Origin: Pseudomonas sp. Bc-h
GTDB taxonomy: Bacteria; Pseudomonadota; Gammaproteobacteria; Pseudomonadales; Pseudomonadaceae
Direction of reading: 5' to 3'
Assembly: GCF_002080045.1 (NCBI RefSeq)
Contig: NZ_MUIN01000007.1
Location: 400,421 to 464,420, forward strand
Length of the DNA: 64,000 nucleotides
In this document: in pieces, positions 53,026 to 62,091 of the stretch
Layout: every line of letters begins with the position of its first letter
Position numbering within the stretch: the first letter of the stretch is position 1
The notes under the pieces: generated by a model
The model's database searches: none
Seen by the model: only the letters and a program-made list of their open reading frames with translations
Told to the model about the DNA's origin: nothing
Position numbers and translations under genes: made by a program

Positions 53026-53184
53026 ATGAACCGTCAGAAAAAATTACAGCAGTTGTTCAAGGCGAAGGCCAAGAAAGCCAGTGCCAAGCTGGCGCCGAAG
53101 AAAGAGAAATACATCTGCAAGGCCGACCGCGCGAAACTGGAAGCCGAAGCCAGCCAGGAGCCGAGCACTTCTTCTGAAAGCTGA
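53026..53184 (+). CDS. DUF2986 small lysine-rich protein
   Basis: 52 aa, MNRQKKLQQLFKAKAKKASA followed by KLAPKKEKYICKADRAKLEA and a Ser-rich acidic end. The lysine-rich N terminus and the YICKADRAKLEAE block are those of the DUF2986 family found in Pseudomonas and related bacteria. It is strongly basic in its first 30 residues, suggesting nucleic-acid contact, but no function is known. It stands alone between two AraC genes. Confidence 0.8.
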   Translation: MNRQKKLQQLFKAKAKKASAKLAPKKEKYICKADRAKLEAEASQEPSTSSES

Positions 53185-53287
53185 TTCAACCCTCAGGCAC
53201 AAAGGTTGCACCCTTTTTATATCCCACTCCCGCGAAGGTTCCTGAGCAATCCGTCTTGAACCGCGCTGAATTCAAGGGTTTTACCTG

Positions 53288-54124
53288 ATGGCCTACCTGT
53301 CGCCCAAGCTCACCGGAAAATCCGCGGACGTGTTCCATCTGGAGACCAGCGACACCAGCGGCTACGCCGTGGACTGGCACGCCCACGACTGCCATATGCT
53401 GCTGTTGCCACGCCAGGGCGGGCTGTTGCTGTCGACCGAAAGCAGCAAGACCGCTCACGTCTCGCGCCAGTCGTTTTGCTTCGTGCCTGCCGACTTCGCG
53501 CACGCCACCCAGGCGGTTCCAGGTCGAGAGCAGCACATGACCCTGTACGTCGACCCCGCGTACGTCAAACACCAGGGGCAAATGCACGCTTTGCGCAGCT
53601 TCGCCAGACAGGTCGACCGAACGGGCATCTGGCAAAGCAGCGAGGCACTGGACAGCATCTTGCGTCTGCACGATCAACTGCAAAGTTGCGCATCTGCCGA
53701 AGCCTTTCAGCGCCAACTCCCTCATCTAAACCATCTGCTGTTCGAAGAATGCGCGCGGGTCATCGCCTGCCAACAGGCTCAGCCCGAAGCGTGCGAACGA
53801 CAGCAGCAGACCGCGCTGGTGCGCGACATCCAGCGTTACGTTCGAGAGAATCTGGAAACCGACCTGAGCATCGAGTCCATCGCCCATGAATTTCATCTGT
53901 CGCGACGCCACCTGACCCGCATTTTCAAAACCGTTACCGACGAAACCCTGCTGGATTTCACCAACCGCACCCGAGTCGAAACCGCTGCTCGACTGGTATC
54001 GGGCACACAGCTGTCGATCCTTGATGTCAGCCTCGCGGTGGGCCTGGATTCCCCTTCCTACCTTGCCCGACTCTTCAAACGCCACCTGGGTCTGACCCCA
54101 AGCGATCTGCGCAAACCTCGTTGA
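53288..54124 (+). CDS. AraC-family transcriptional regulator with cupin domain
   Basis: 278 aa. N-terminal cupin-like sensor (about 15-110: DWHAHDCHMLLLPRQGGLLL, then SFCFVPADFAHATQAVPGRE) and AraC HTH domain about 175-275 (LSIESIAHEFHLSRRHLTRI; SILDVSLAVGLDSPSYLARL; FKRHLGLTPSDLRK). The HxH and later H positions of the cupin could hold a metal. The target is unknown. A second AraC-type gene follows 100 bases downstream on the same strand. Confidence 0.88.
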   Translation: MAYLSPKLTGKSADVFHLETSDTSGYAVDWHAHDCHMLLLPRQGGLLLSTESSKTAHVSRQSFCFVPADFAHATQAVPGREQHMTLYVDPAYVKHQGQMHALRSFARQVDRTGIWQSSEALDSILRLHDQLQSCASAEAFQRQLPHLNHLLFEECARVIACQQAQPEACERQQQTALVRDIQRYVRENLETDLSIESIAHEFHLSRRHLTRIFKTVTDETLLDFTNRTRVETAARLVSGTQLSILDVSLAVGLDSPSYLARLFKRHLGLTPSDLRKPR

Positions 54125-54223
54125 CGCCATGGCCCAAACGGGTGCTTGCGCGGCCCGATCAAGCGTTCGCCGGCGTGCAATGCTGGCGACAATAGACCAC
54201 GTCTTCAGCATTCAGAGGTCAAC

Positions 54224-54685
54224 GTGAGCGACATGAACGTTGTAGAGGTCGCCAAGTCCGGCCAATCCCCCATCATGATCAATAGCGCCGGGCCTGAGGC
54301 CGAGCAACTGATGACGCTCGCACGGGCGTATCTGCAGCTGCTGGAGACCCGGAACGAGCGCGCCAGACTGAGTTACTGGCAAGAGCGAACGGCTAAAAAG
54401 GTCATGATGGAAAACCTTGATCGCGGCATCCAGATCTCGGCCGTGGCCAAGGAATGCTCCCTGTCCCGAAGTCATTTCTCGCGGGCGTTCAAGAACACCA
54501 CCGGGCACACCCCAAGCGACTGGCTGCAGATTGCGCGGCTTACCCGAGCAAAAGAGCTGCTAGAGCAGACCGATTGCTCCATTTCTCAGGTGGGCCTGGA
54601 ATGCGGGTTTGCCGATCAGCCGCACTTCACCCGAATGTTCGCGCGCAGATTCGGCATCACACCGGGCAAGTGGCGAGCGCGGTGA
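54224..54685 (+). CDS. AraC-type DNA-binding protein lacking a sensor domain
   Basis: 153 aa, half the usual size. The last 100 residues are a full AraC HTH domain (GIQISAVAKECSLSRSHFSR; CSISQVGLECGFADQPHFTR; MFARRFGITPGKWR), and only about 50 residues precede it. GTG 54224 is preferred because AGAGG stands five to six bases upstream; ATG 54233 is the alternative. Short members of this kind (SoxS-like or PqrA-like) are controlled by their level rather than by ligand. Confidence 0.82.
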   Translation: MSDMNVVEVAKSGQSPIMINSAGPEAEQLMTLARAYLQLLETRNERARLSYWQERTAKKVMMENLDRGIQISAVAKECSLSRSHFSRAFKNTTGHTPSDWLQIARLTRAKELLEQTDCSISQVGLECGFADQPHFTRMFARRFGITPGKWRAR

Positions 54686-54817
54686 GGGTTTGAAGGCTTC
54701 TCCACCATCGCATAACTGACCCGCTCGTTGGCGTCGATCACTGCCAGCCAAGCGATGATAAGCTCACCGAAGCAAGCCTCAGGCCGAGGCGGGATTTACT
54801 TCGGAGTCGCCAACAAC

Positions 54818-55195
54818 ATGCACAACAACGACGGACCGTTGGAAGGTTCATGCCACTGTGGAGACGTGCGTCTGACCGTTTCCCACCCACCCCTTCACAT
54901 CATCAACTGCAATTGCTCGATCTGCCTCAGGCTCGGAGCGCGGTGGGCTCACTATGCGTCTGCAGAGGTGAAAATCGCAGGGCATCCCCAACACACATCG
55001 GCGTACGTCTGGGGCGCAAAAACCTTGAAGACGATGCGATGCAACACCTGTGGATGCGTCACCCACTGGGAAGCCTTGCTGCCCGAAGCAGGTGCCGAGG
55101 TTGGGGTGAACATGAACAATTTCGATCAGCGTCTGATCCGGGGTATTGCGGTGCGCAATTTTGATGGTGCGCAGACGTGGGCCTACCTCGACTGA
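54818..55195 (+). CDS. GFA-family protein (glutathione-dependent formaldehyde-activating fold)
   Basis: 125 aa. The zinc cysteines are in place: SCHCGDVR, NCNCSICLRLG and MRCNTCGCVTHWEAL. This fold occurs in the Gfa enzyme, which binds formaldehyde to glutathione, and in many family members of unknown role, so the activity is not certain. ATG 54818 (MHNNDGPLEGSCHCG) is preferred; an upstream in-frame ATG at 54728 adds a non-conserved stretch. Confidence 0.83.
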   Translation: MHNNDGPLEGSCHCGDVRLTVSHPPLHIINCNCSICLRLGARWAHYASAEVKIAGHPQHTSAYVWGAKTLKTMRCNTCGCVTHWEALLPEAGAEVGVNMNNFDQRLIRGIAVRNFDGAQTWAYLD

Positions 55196-55237
55196 CTGCG
55201 CGCCCGATCCACCTAATCAATGCAGGGGAAACACCCA

Positions 55238-55693
55238 ATGGATTGTGTGATTCGAAGGGCAACGGATGCCGATGCCGCCGCAATAAGCATTATCGTCGAG
55301 ACCGCGCTATGCGAATCCAATGCTCAGGATTATTCAGCCGAGATCATCGACCAGGTCGTGCAAAACTTCTCACCCGCGCAGATCCTGCGCTTCCTGACCC
55401 TGCGTCAGGTGTACGTCGCCAGCGTTGGCGGTGACGTTGTCGGAACAGGAAGTCTTGATGGAAACACTGTCCGAAGCGTGTTCGTTCACCCGGTCTGGCA
55501 AGGGAGAGGCATTGGGCATCGCTTGATGAAGACTATCGAGTCAGAGGCCATGCGCGGTGGTGTCGAACGGTTGCGCGTCCCCTCCTCGATCACGGCACAA
55601 GGTTTCTACCGTTCGCTCGGCTTCGTGAAGGTTCGGGACGAATTTCATGGGGAGGAGCGGACAATCATCATGGAAAAGATTGTGGGCTCGTAA
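55238..55693 (+). CDS. GNAT-family N-acetyltransferase
   Basis: 151 aa with the complete core: MDCVIRRATDADAAAISIIV at the start, VFVHPVWQGRGIGHRLMKTI (Q-x-x-G-x-G acetyl-CoA loop), and the substrate strand AQGFYRSLGFVKVRDEFHGE. ATG 55238 has a GGGGAAA purine run before it and is preferred to ATG 55220. The acceptor is unknown. It follows the GFA gene by 42 bases on the same strand. Confidence 0.85.
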   Translation: MDCVIRRATDADAAAISIIVETALCESNAQDYSAEIIDQVVQNFSPAQILRFLTLRQVYVASVGGDVVGTGSLDGNTVRSVFVHPVWQGRGIGHRLMKTIESEAMRGGVERLRVPSSITAQGFYRSLGFVKVRDEFHGEERTIIMEKIVGS

Positions 55694-55943
55694 GTCGCCT
55701 CGTTTGCGCAAGGTCTGACCCCATGGCGTTCAAAGCGTGGCTGCGCATGCTGAAAGAGACGAAAACTGAATACCGCGCAGCAAAATAAGTGTTCTTGAGA
55801 ACATGTTCAGGCAGCCCTCTGTGACGGCAGTTCACACCAGCTGTGCCTGCGAAGCTGTTTCCACCCTCTGCCGAGCTCATTTACGCTTGTTGCTACCCCG
55901 GACAATCAGGATTCGGGGATTTGTTCACAGACCGTGGAAGACA

Positions 55944-56483
55944 ATGATGAGCACACCTGCCAAGCCTGACGAACTCGCTATCCCGTATCAGTTGCCACAG
56001 GTGCCGTACATGACGCCAGACATGGTGCATGCTGGCGTCCTTACCACGTGGCTCGAAGACGACAATCTATGGGTCCCGGTAACCAGCTCGGTCTCTTTCA
56101 AGCCGTTGCTGCTCAGCACTACAGGCGGTTATTACATCAACCTGCTGCGGGTGCGCCAGAGCGGTGTGCTGTCTCGCCATCGCCACACTGGCGGTGTGCA
56201 TGCCATCGTGCTCAAGGGCCGCTGGTACTACCTGGAGCACGACTGGGTCGCCGAGCAGGGTTCGTTCGCCTACGAGCCGCCGGGCGAAACCCACACGCTG
56301 TTCGTGCCGGAGGACGTCGAGGAAATGATCACCTGGTTCCACGTCCAGGGTGGTTACACCTATGTCGATCCACAGGGCGTGGCAGTGGGATATGAAGACG
56401 TTTTTACCAAGCTCGAAGCTGCGCGCAAGCACTACAAATCCCTGGGATTGCCGGACGATTACATCGAGCAGTTCATTCGCTGA
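55944..56483 (+). CDS. Cupin, 2,4'-dihydroxyacetophenone dioxygenase-like family
   Basis: 179 aa. Cupin core with metal-site motif SRHRHTGGVHAIVLKGRWYY (His-x-His, later His) and the second motif YEPPGETHTLFVP (Glu and His), matching ChrR-type and 2,4'-dihydroxyacetophenone dioxygenase-like cupins. Such enzymes use Fe(II) or another metal to split C-C bonds of hydroxyacetophenones; most annotated members are uncharacterised. The start is the ATGATG at 55944. The LysR gene at 56573 follows on the same strand and may regulate it. Confidence 0.8.
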   Translation: MMSTPAKPDELAIPYQLPQVPYMTPDMVHAGVLTTWLEDDNLWVPVTSSVSFKPLLLSTTGGYYINLLRVRQSGVLSRHRHTGGVHAIVLKGRWYYLEHDWVAEQGSFAYEPPGETHTLFVPEDVEEMITWFHVQGGYTYVDPQGVAVGYEDVFTKLEAARKHYKSLGLPDDYIEQFIR

Positions 56484-56572
56484 CGGGCACGATCCGCTGA
56501 CCGGTGGCTGGCTTGTCGCGGGGCTCGAATGCTGGCAGGCTGCGCCAACCGTAGGCTGCCGCGAGCGTTTCG

Positions 56573-57475
56573 ATGGATAACTACTCACAGATGCTGGCCT
56601 TCATGTGGGCGACCGAACATGGCAATTTTTCAGCGGCGGCGCGGGCCAACGGCCTGACCCCCTCGGCGATCAGCAAGCTGATTACCCGGCTTGAAGACCG
56701 GCTGCAGGTGCGGCTGTTTCAGCGGGGCACGCGAACCCTGACACTGACCGAAGAAGGCTCGGCCTATCTGGTGAGCGCAAGGGCGGTGATCAACGCGATG
56801 GCCGAGGCCGATTCGCTGGCTGAGGCGTTTCCCGATCGGGTCAGCGGTTCGCTGCGTATCCACACGATGACCACGTTCGCCAAGCATCAGATCCTGCCCT
56901 GGTTACCGGACTTTCTCGCGGCGTATCCCGGTCTCACCGTCGATGTGCAGGTCGGGCCGCAGTATGTGGACCTGTTCGATCAGGGGCTGGACGTGGCGAT
57001 TCACAGCGGCGGCCTACCCGACTCATCGAGGATCGCGCGCAAGATCGGCGAAAGCGCCTGGGTCACCTGCGCATCCCCGGAGTACCTGGCGCGCAGGGGC
57101 ACACCCGCCCAACCGAACGATCTGCTCGATCACGACTGTTTCAACTTCGGCTTTCACAGCGCCTGGAACACGTGGCAGTTTCGCGATGGCGAGGGCGGGA
57201 TCATCACTGTCCCGATCGCACCGAAGGCCGTGTTCGCCCAGGGCGATCTGCTGCGGGAAATGGCATTGAGTGGCGCAGGGATCGTCAAGCTGGCGCAGTT
57301 CCACATCGGTGAGGACATACGGCAAGGTCGGCTGATACCGCTGCTGGCTGAGTTCAGCCTCGAGGGAAGCGAGCCGATCTATCTGATCTATTCGAACAGG
57401 AAGCACCTGAGCCCGAGAATCCGGGTATTCCGTGACTTTCTGGAAAAACGACTGAAGGAAAACCCATGGGCATAA
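56573..57475 (+). CDS. LysR-family transcriptional regulator
   Basis: 300 aa. HTH about 5-62 (MLAFMWATEHGNFSAAARAN; TPSAISKLITRLEDRLQVRL), effector domain about 88-295 (GSLRIHTMTTFAKHQILPWL; MALSGAGIVKLAQFHIGEDI). It belongs to the CrgA-like group. It starts 90 bases after the cupin gene on the same strand. Its 3' end faces that of the XRE-cupin regulator, 30 bases apart. Confidence 0.9.
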   Translation: MDNYSQMLAFMWATEHGNFSAAARANGLTPSAISKLITRLEDRLQVRLFQRGTRTLTLTEEGSAYLVSARAVINAMAEADSLAEAFPDRVSGSLRIHTMTTFAKHQILPWLPDFLAAYPGLTVDVQVGPQYVDLFDQGLDVAIHSGGLPDSSRIARKIGESAWVTCASPEYLARRGTPAQPNDLLDHDCFNFGFHSAWNTWQFRDGEGGIITVPIAPKAVFAQGDLLREMALSGAGIVKLAQFHIGEDIRQGRLIPLLAEFSLEGSEPIYLIYSNRKHLSPRIRVFRDFLEKRLKENPWA

Positions 57476-57505
57476 GGCTAGCCGCCGCATTCACCAGAAC
57501 GTCCA

Positions 57506-58141
57506 TCAGAACGTCGGAGGCGACACCGCGCTGACCACCACGCAGACTTCGTCGAACGGGTTACGCATCCGGTGCGGCAGACGGCTGTCGAAATAGTAGG
57601 CGTCGCCCGGAGAGAGGATGCGCACCTCATCGCCCACGGTCATTTCCAGCCGGCCTTCGATGATGATGCCGCCCTCCTCGGCTTCGTGGGAGTATAGCTC
57701 CTCGCCTTCCTGACCGGTATCGGCACCCGGCTCGTAGCGCTCGTGGAGAATCATCATAGAGCTGTTGGTCAGGTTCGCACCGACTTGCCGGTAAGACAGC
57801 ATTTTGCCGTCGGCCAGTTCCACCAGTTCGCTGGCCTTGTAGAACACGGCGCGATCGACCACTGCCGAGTCCGAAAAGAACACGCTCAGCGTGACGTTCA
57901 AGGGTTTGAGCAGGCGTTTGAGAATACTCACCGAGGGGCTGGATTTGTCGCGTTCGATGATCGACAGCGTGGCGTGGGGGACGCCTGCGAGTTCCGCGAG
58001 GCCGCGGATCGACAGTCCCCGGCTCTGGCGCAGGGCCTTGAGACGCTCACCGACCGATGCGCTGTCCTCGCCCGGAATTTCGTCTTCGGGCGGCTCTTCC
58101 GGCGCGTGGGGGTTGCGGCTGATCGCCGGCGTATCTGTCAC
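57506..58141 (-). CDS. XRE-cupin regulator of the polyamine ABC operon
   Basis: 211 aa. XRE HTH at about 33-90 (VGERLKALRQSRGLSIRGLA; VPHATLSIIERDKSSPSVSI) and a cupin effector domain about 130-208 (EGEELYSHEAEEGGIIIEGR; YYFDSRLPHRMRNPFDEVCV). GTG 58141 is chosen because GAGGAAAAAACC leads directly to it; upstream ATGs at 58291 and 58222 lack this. PuuR-type regulators of this layout repress putrescine genes. It is divergent from the ABC importer operon across 363 bases containing a perfect palindrome and a direct repeat. Confidence 0.9.
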   Translation of the reverse strand: MTDTPAISRNPHAPEEPPEDEIPGEDSASVGERLKALRQSRGLSIRGLAELAGVPHATLSIIERDKSSPSVSILKRLLKPLNVTLSVFFSDSAVVDRAVFYKASELVELADGKMLSYRQVGANLTNSSMMILHERYEPGADTGQEGEELYSHEAEEGGIIIEGRLEMTVGDEVRILSPGDAYYFDSRLPHRMRNPFDEVCVVVSAVSPPTF

Positions 58142-58344
58142 GGTTTTTTCCTCGAATAAACTCGGCGCATCACGGATCTGTTGCCTGTGATCTGAACACC
58201 CGGTTGGGGCGTAGCGCACCATGTTGGGTATTTCGCACCAACACGCCCCGCCTGACAAGCGCAAAAGTAACGGTGTTGTCTTCGCTCGCACCTGTGATGA
58301 GTCTGGGGCCCTACACGCTGGATCCCGCAGGCGTGCTGCCCGGG

Positions 58345-58380
58345 GGTGCCAAATATCAAATTTCAGGCACCAAAAATCAA
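58345..58380. promoter_or_regulatory. Direct and inverted repeats in the polyamine control region
   Basis: GTGCCAAATATCAA (58347-58360) and GCACCAAAAATCAA (58367-58380) agree at 11 of 14 positions and start 20 bases apart, about two helical turns. Within them GGTGCC (58345-58350) and GGCACC (58366-58371) also form an inverted pair. Tandem binding by the XRE-cupin regulator is a plausible but untested reading. Confidence 0.4.
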
Positions 58381-58454
58381 TCGCTTACCGGTTATCCGGG
58401 CGATTTCAGATTTATGACGCGCAGGAAAATAAAACTTGCGTCGCAGATTTCGCA

Positions 58455-58474
58455 GTGGTAAAAATTTTTACCAC
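58455..58474. promoter_or_regulatory. Perfect 20-bp palindrome before the binding-protein gene
   Basis: GTGGTAAAAATTTTTACCAC is self-complementary over 20 bases and lies 30 bases before the start codon of the binding protein. Its position between promoter and ribosome site suits an operator for the divergent XRE-cupin regulator. The AT-rich core excludes a strong terminator. Confidence 0.65.
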
Positions 58475-58504
58475 CACCACACAACATCTGCGTCGAGGTT
58501 CCAA

Positions 58505-59566
58505 ATGCACAAGAAGCACAAGCCGTGCCACGCTTTAGCCGCTCTCGCGTTTGCCGTTGCCGGGCTGGCAGCCGCACAGTCCGCGAGCGCCCGTGATCTG
58601 ACGATCGTTTCCTGGGGAGGAAACTTTCAGGACGCACAACGTGAGATTTTCTTCGCACCGTTCGGCCAGCAGACGGGCAAGAAAGTCCTCGACCAGAGCT
58701 GGGATGGCGGCGTAGGCGTACTCGACGCCAAGGTGAAAGTCGGCAACCCGAACTGGGACGTGGTCGAGGTGGAAGCCGAGGACCTCGCGCTAGGTTGCGA
58801 CTCCGGCCTCTACGAAAAAATCGACTGGGCCAAGGTCGGCAACAAGGCCGATTTCATCCCTGAAGCGGTCAACGACTGCGGTGTCGGCGCCATCGTGTGG
58901 AACACCGGCGTGGCATGGGACGCCGACAAACTGAAGACATCCCCGACATCCTGGGCCGACTTCTTCGACACCACAAAGTTTCCTGGCAAGCGCGGCCTGC
59001 GCAAAGGCCCGAAATACTCGCTGGAATTCGCGCTCATCGCCGACGGTGTGAAACCGGCCGACGTCTACAAGGTGCTGCGCACCCCCGAAGGCGTGGACCG
59101 CGCATTCAATAAGCTGAACAGCATCAAATCCAGCATCGTCTGGTGGGAAGCCGGGGCTCAGCCACTGCAAATGCTGTCCGCGGGCGATGTGGTCATGAGC
59201 TCGGCCTACAACGGCCGCATCACCGGTTTCAACCGCAACGAAGGCAAGCACTTCAAGTTCCTGTGGAATGGCAGCGTGTCGGCCATCGACTCCTGGACCG
59301 TACTCAAGGGCAGCGAAAACAAGGCCGCGGCCATGGACTTCATCGCCTTCGCCAGCAAGCCGGAAAATCTGTCAAAACTGCCGAAATTCATCGCCTACGG
59401 CCTGCCTAACAAAAAGGCCAACGACCTGGTGCCAGAGGACCTCAAGGCCGACCTGCCGACCACGCCCGACAACCTCGCGGCGGCCCTGCCGCTGGACGTC
59501 GAGTTCTGGGTCGACAACACCGAATCGCTCACCGAGCGTTTCAACGCCTGGATCGCCCAGAAGTAA
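58505..59566 (+). CDS. Polyamine-type ABC transporter substrate-binding protein
   Basis: 353 aa. Sec signal peptide (MHKKHKPCHALAALAFAVAG, cleavage near SASA-RD), then the bilobed PotD/PotF-type fold from LTIVSWGGNFQDAQREIFFA; VEVEAEDLALGC and WWEAGAQPLQMLSAGDVVMS are family blocks. No lipobox is seen, so it is free in the periplasm. GAGG lies six bases before ATG 58505. It is the first gene of an operon with one ATPase, two permeases and an aminotransferase. Polyamines or related amines are the likely cargo. Confidence 0.9.
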   Translation: MHKKHKPCHALAALAFAVAGLAAAQSASARDLTIVSWGGNFQDAQREIFFAPFGQQTGKKVLDQSWDGGVGVLDAKVKVGNPNWDVVEVEAEDLALGCDSGLYEKIDWAKVGNKADFIPEAVNDCGVGAIVWNTGVAWDADKLKTSPTSWADFFDTTKFPGKRGLRKGPKYSLEFALIADGVKPADVYKVLRTPEGVDRAFNKLNSIKSSIVWWEAGAQPLQMLSAGDVVMSSAYNGRITGFNRNEGKHFKFLWNGSVSAIDSWTVLKGSENKAAAMDFIAFASKPENLSKLPKFIAYGLPNKKANDLVPEDLKADLPTTPDNLAAALPLDVEFWVDNTESLTERFNAWIAQK

Positions 59567-59748
59567 CCCCGCGTCAGCGACTGGACCATCCCTCTGCCAC
59601 CCCTGCGCGGGTGGCAGCTTCAAACCTGAACGACTGCCATGTCGCGCCCGCCGCGACGTGACGGTCGATGATTGCTTCTTCATTTTGCGTGTATAGGCAG
59701 ATGAGTAGCGAAGACGGACCCTGCCTACTCCCTGATGAGGGCTGCGAC

Positions 59749-60828
59749 ATGAAACACCTGGTCAGTTTCAAGAACATCCAGAAAACCTACGATGGCTTTC
59801 GCCCGGTCGTGAAAGACCTGAACCTGGACATCAAGGAAGGCGAATTCGTCACCCTTCTCGGCCCGTCCGGATCGGGCAAGACCACCAGCCTGATGATGCT
59901 CGCCGGCTTCGAAACGCCGACCCAGGGCGAGATTTTCCTCAAGGACAAACCGCTGCACAACCTGCCGCCGCACAAACGCGATATCGGCATGGTGTTTCAG
60001 AATTACGCGCTGTTCCCGCACATGACCATCGAGGAAAACCTCGCGTTCCCTCTGTCGGTGCGCAAGATGAACCGCGTCGAGCGCGCCGAGAAAGTCCGCC
60101 GTGCGCTGGACATGGTGCGCCTCAATGACTTCGCCAAGCGCTACCCGGCGCAGATGTCCGGCGGCCAGCAGCAACGCGTGGCCCTGGCCCGCGCCCTGGT
60201 GTTCGAACCCAAGCTGGTGTTGATGGACGAACCGTTGGGCGCCCTCGACAAACAGCTGCGCGAGCACATGCAGCTGGAGATCAAACACCTGCACAAGCAA
60301 CTGGGGCTGACCGTGGTCTACGTGACCCACGACCAGAGCGAGGCGCTGACCATGTCGGACCGTGTCGCGGTGTTCAACGACGGCGTGATCCAGCAGATCG
60401 ACACCCCGGCGGCCATTTACGAAACCCCGACCAAAAGCTTCGTCGCCCAGTTCATCGGCGAGAACAACACATTGCTCGGCACCGTGCTGTCCCAGGACGC
60501 CGCCCACTCCACCGTTCGCCTCAAGGACGGCAGCCACGTACAAGCCATTACCGTGACCGGCGCGCTGCCGGGGGAGCCCGTTGCGCTGTGCATCCGTCCC
60601 GAGCGGGTGATTGTCAGCGCTGCCGGCACCACGCCGTTGACCGCTCGCATTCGCGAATACATCTATCTGGGCGATCACGTGCGAATGATCACCGAAATCG
60701 CCGGCCAGCCCGACTTCATGATCAAGCTGCCGGCCACGAAAATGGACAGCAGCTGGACCGTCGGCAGCTCCATTTCCCTGTCCTGGGCGCCCGAGCACAT
60801 CCGTGCGCTCGACGTCACCCGGCACTGA
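59749..60828 (+). CDS. ABC transporter ATP-binding protein, PotA-like
   Basis: 359 aa. Walker A GPSGSGKTTSLMML, Q loop FQNYALFPHMT, signature MSGGQQQRVALARAL, Walker B VLMDEPLGALD and the H-loop VTHDQSEAL are intact; a C-terminal TOBE domain (about 280-355) follows, as in PotA. ATG 59749 is preceded by GAGGG at seven bases. It energises import through the two permeases directly downstream (10-base gap to the first). Confidence 0.95.
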   Translation: MKHLVSFKNIQKTYDGFRPVVKDLNLDIKEGEFVTLLGPSGSGKTTSLMMLAGFETPTQGEIFLKDKPLHNLPPHKRDIGMVFQNYALFPHMTIEENLAFPLSVRKMNRVERAEKVRRALDMVRLNDFAKRYPAQMSGGQQQRVALARALVFEPKLVLMDEPLGALDKQLREHMQLEIKHLHKQLGLTVVYVTHDQSEALTMSDRVAVFNDGVIQQIDTPAAIYETPTKSFVAQFIGENNTLLGTVLSQDAAHSTVRLKDGSHVQAITVTGALPGEPVALCIRPERVIVSAAGTTPLTARIREYIYLGDHVRMITEIAGQPDFMIKLPATKMDSSWTVGSSISLSWAPEHIRALDVTRH

Positions 60829-60838
60829 GGCCCCAATC

Positions 60839-62086
60839 ATGAGTCAGACCGCCGTTTTACAGCAGCGCGATGAAGACACCGTGGACCTGAGGGCCAAGCT
60901 CAGAAAGTCCCAGCGCGCCTATAAACTGAAATCTCTCGCGCTGATCGCGCCGCTGTTCCTGTTCGTGCTGGTGTGCTTTGCATTCCCGATCGGCACCATG
61001 CTCAGCCGCAGTGTCGACAACCCGGAAGTCAACACGGCCATGCCCGCCACGACAGCCGCGTTGAGTACCTGGCACGCTGACGACCTACCCGACGAAGGCA
61101 CTTACGCTGCGCTGATCAAAGACCTGGCCGCTGCCAAGGAAAACGGCCAGATCCTTGCCCTGAGCAAACGCCTGAGCTACGAGATCCCCGACTACCGCAC
61201 CGTCATCACCAAGACCCTGCGCAAGCTGCCGGATGACAGCGCGGCCTCGAAACGCGACGCGTTGATCGAGGTGGACAAGGCCTGGGGCGATGTCGGCTAC
61301 TGGAAAGCGCTGAAGCAAGCGTCTTCAAAACTCACGCCCTACTATCTCCTGGCTTCGCTGGATCATCGCTTTGATTCGGCGACCGGCAGCATCGTCAAGG
61401 CCGATCCAAACCAATCCATCTACGTCGATATTTTCGCCCGCACCTTTTACATCGGTGCCATCGTCACAGTGCTTTGCCTGCTGCTCGGGTTTCCCGTCGC
61501 GTACTGGCTGGCGATCCTTCCAGAGGGTAAAAGCAACCTGCTGATGATTTGCGTGCTGCTGCCCTTCTGGACCTCGTTGATCGTGCGCACGGCGGCGTGG
61601 ATCGTACTGCTGCAGTCGGATGGTCTGATCAACCGGACGCTGATGTTGTTCGGCATCGTCGACGCGCCGATCCAGCTGGTGTTCAACCGCACCGGGGTGA
61701 TCATCGCCATGACCCACGTGCTGCTGCCCTTCATGATCCTGCCGCTGTACAGCGTGATGAAGAGCATTCCTTCGAACTACGTGCGAGCCGCCATTTCCCT
61801 GGGTGCGCATCCGTTCGTGGCCTTCTGGCGCGTGTACGTTCCGCAGACCTTCGCGGGGCTGGCGGCGGGCGGTCTGCTGACGTTCATTCTCGCCATCGGC
61901 TACTACGTGACTCCGGCCCTGGTCGGCGGCGCAGCAGATCAGATGGTCAGCTACTTCGTTGCCTTCTACACCAACAAGACCGTGAACTGGGGCATGGCGT
62001 CGGCGCTCGGCAGCCTGCTGTTGATCGCGACCCTGCTGCTCTACGTCGTGTACGGCAAGCTCACTAATATGACTCAAGCGAGGTAA
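60839..62086 (+). CDS. ABC transporter permease 1, PotB-like
   Basis: 415 aa, longer than the usual 280-300. After helix 1 (SLALIAPLFLFVLVCFAFPI) comes a hydrophilic insert of about 140 residues (about 60-200), presumably periplasmic, before helix 2; the rest has the normal permease core with the EAA-like loop YVRAAISLGAHPFVAFWRVY. Such inserts occur in some polyamine-type permeases of pseudomonads. It pairs with the second permease, six bases downstream, to form the channel. Confidence 0.9.
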   Translation: MSQTAVLQQRDEDTVDLRAKLRKSQRAYKLKSLALIAPLFLFVLVCFAFPIGTMLSRSVDNPEVNTAMPATTAALSTWHADDLPDEGTYAALIKDLAAAKENGQILALSKRLSYEIPDYRTVITKTLRKLPDDSAASKRDALIEVDKAWGDVGYWKALKQASSKLTPYYLLASLDHRFDSATGSIVKADPNQSIYVDIFARTFYIGAIVTVLCLLLGFPVAYWLAILPEGKSNLLMICVLLPFWTSLIVRTAAWIVLLQSDGLINRTLMLFGIVDAPIQLVFNRTGVIIAMTHVLLPFMILPLYSVMKSIPSNYVRAAISLGAHPFVAFWRVYVPQTFAGLAAGGLLTFILAIGYYVTPALVGGAADQMVSYFVAFYTNKTVNWGMASALGSLLLIATLLLYVVYGKLTNMTQAR

Positions 62087-62091
62087 TCGAC

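Larger units (their letters stand above)
58142..58504. other. Divergent control region of the polyamine operon
   Basis: 363 bases between the XRE-cupin regulator and the binding-protein gene. No ORF with a convincing start is present. It carries the direct repeat at 58347-58380 and the perfect palindrome at 58455-58474, both listed. Promoters for both directions are expected here but were not placed. Confidence 0.6.

Noticed and set aside
59725..60840. 371-aa minus-strand open frame
   Set aside because: Antisense to the ABC ATPase with complete Walker and signature motifs.
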